Shown piece after piece: positions 63,323 to 64,000 of a DNA stretch of 64,000 bases. Within the stretch, counting starts at the first letter, position 1; every line of letters starts with the position of its first letter. Location of the stretch: contig CANMVD010000001.1 in the NCBI GenBank assembly GCA_947501275.1, positions 868,001 through 932,000 on the forward strand, written 5' to 3'. Source of the stretch: an uncultured Tateyamaria sp. (GTDB lineage Bacteria > Pseudomonadota > Alphaproteobacteria > Rhodobacterales > Rhodobacteraceae). The position numbers and the translations under genes are program-made. Under the pieces are notes generated by a model. That model ran no database searches, was not told the origin of the DNA, and was given only the letters and a program-made list of their open reading frames with translations.

Positions 63323-64000
63323 TTGGGTGCCTGGCAGTCATATCGATTGAGACTTCAGCGCAAGAAATGGCGCATCCGGGCGTTTCGCAAACGTCGGGAA
63401 ATGAAGGCTGTCGTCAATCGCTCTGACAATGTTCGTCCGCTGGATCTGCTGTGCTTTACCACGCTGCGCAACGAGATCACGCGCCTACCCTATTTCCTCG
63501 ATTATTACCGGGATATGGGCATCAACCATTTCTTTATCGTGGACAATGACAGCACGGATGGATCTGCCGATTACCTTGCTGCCCAACCTGACGTGTCCGT
63601 ATGGACAACTGCGGCAAGCTACAAGCGCGCACGCTATGGCGTCGATTGGCTGAACTGGTTGCAGATGAAATATGCGCATGGCCATTGGTCGCTGGTCGTC
63701 GATCCGGATGAGTTTTTGGTTTATCCATTTTGCGACACGCGCCCGTTGCGCGCATTGACGGATTGGCTGGATGCCTCTTCAATCCGATCCTTTTCAGCCA
63801 TGTTGCTGGATATGTATCCCAAGGGTCGTCTGGACGAGCAACCCTATCAGTCGGGTCAAAACCCGATGGAGATTGCCAGTTGGTTCGACAGCGGCAACTA
63901 TTCGATTTCCCGCAACAAGCGTTTTGGGAACCTCTGGATTCAAGGCGGGCCAAGGGCGCGCGTATTCTTTGCTGATGAGCCGGAAAAGGCACCAGCCCTC
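63323..64000 (+). CDS. Glycosyltransferase family 2-like protein, cut by window end
   Basis: The first 226 residues are in the window; the ORF track does not list this frame. The TTG start is preceded by AAAGGAA. A basic N-terminal stretch (YRLRLQRKKWRIRAFRKRRE) is followed by LLCFTTLRNEITRLPYFLDY, FFIVDNDSTDGSADYLAAQP and LVVDPDEFLVYPF, the D-x-D motif. Typical of roseobacter surface-glycan enzymes. In the same direction and 48 bases after the previous glycosyltransferase. Confidence 0.88.
   Translation, partial: MGAWQSYRLRLQRKKWRIRAFRKRREMKAVVNRSDNVRPLDLLCFTTLRNEITRLPYFLDYYRDMGINHFFIVDNDSTDGSADYLAAQPDVSVWTTAASYKRARYGVDWLNWLQMKYAHGHWSLVVDPDEFLVYPFCDTRPLRALTDWLDASSIRSFSAMLLDMYPKGRLDEQPYQSGQNPMEIASWFDSGNYSISRNKRFGNLWIQGGPRARVFFADEPEKAPAL

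Overview
The window looks like a piece of an alphaproteobacterial chromosome from the Rhodobacteraceae (Roseobacter group). The evidence is the gene order parB > hemW-rdgB-rph | hrcA-grpE, the dnaK-dnaJ and rimP-nusA-ylxR-infB blocks, a NaChBac-type sodium channel, a response-regulator/PP2C protein resembling RbaY with an Hpt partner, and the style of the surface-polysaccharide genes. A C-terminal parB fragment at the left edge suggests a position near the chromosome origin. I see no rRNA, tRNA, CRISPR array, insertion sequence or prophage. Coding density is very high and many genes overlap by 1-38 bases. The only gap above 300 bases in the large-ORF set is 41451-41778, and it holds a terminator and a 44-codon gene.

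Layout. 1-4520: parB end, hemW-rdgB-rph (minus), hrcA-grpE (plus). 4533-8136: an RGS-like hypothetical and mutS (minus). 8260-15429: central metabolism and repair (maeB, PfkB kinase, exported msrA, sulfotransferase-like, argG, ilvA). 15426-17204: Hpt protein and RR-PP2C phosphatase, divergent. 17180-20430: two Nudix enzymes, hslO, cca. 20595-25501: two ABC half-exporters and an RNA methyltransferase. 25513-29084: sodium channel, two L,D-transpeptidase-type proteins around a CAP lipoprotein, and two tandem 59-residue exported proteins. 29160-35963: hemH, a degenerate methyltransferase, comF-grxC-amidohydrolase-marR, ubiG, pip and a very short peptide-binding protein. 36102-41450: rimP-nusA-ylxR/L7Ae-infB. 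41524-49842: a small ORF, mutT-argJ-PPIase (minus), secA, and two envelope proteins. 49839-55178: radC, GNAT, dnaJ, dnaK (minus), alkB (plus). 55260-56964: a tetR-membrane protein-MBL-fold operon whose regulator gene starts inside or beside two perfect palindromes. 57056-64000: polysaccharide-export permease, cysQ, a kdsB-like gene, galU and three glycosyltransferases, the last cut by the window end.

How the genes work together. Most of the window is housekeeping: chromosome segregation, the heat-shock chaperones (HrcA, GrpE, DnaK, DnaJ, Hsp33), transcription-translation (RimP-NusA-IF2), protein export and folding (SecA, parvulin) and nucleotide sanitation (RdgB, MutT, Nudix, MutS, RadC, AlkB). 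Accessory interest lies in the RGS-like protein, the Hpt/RR-PP2C pair, the twin tiny exported proteins, the palindrome-flanked TetR operon, the secA-adjacent envelope genes and the divergent KdsB-like enzyme in the glycan cluster. Gene assignments rest on reading the translated sequences; no database search was run.
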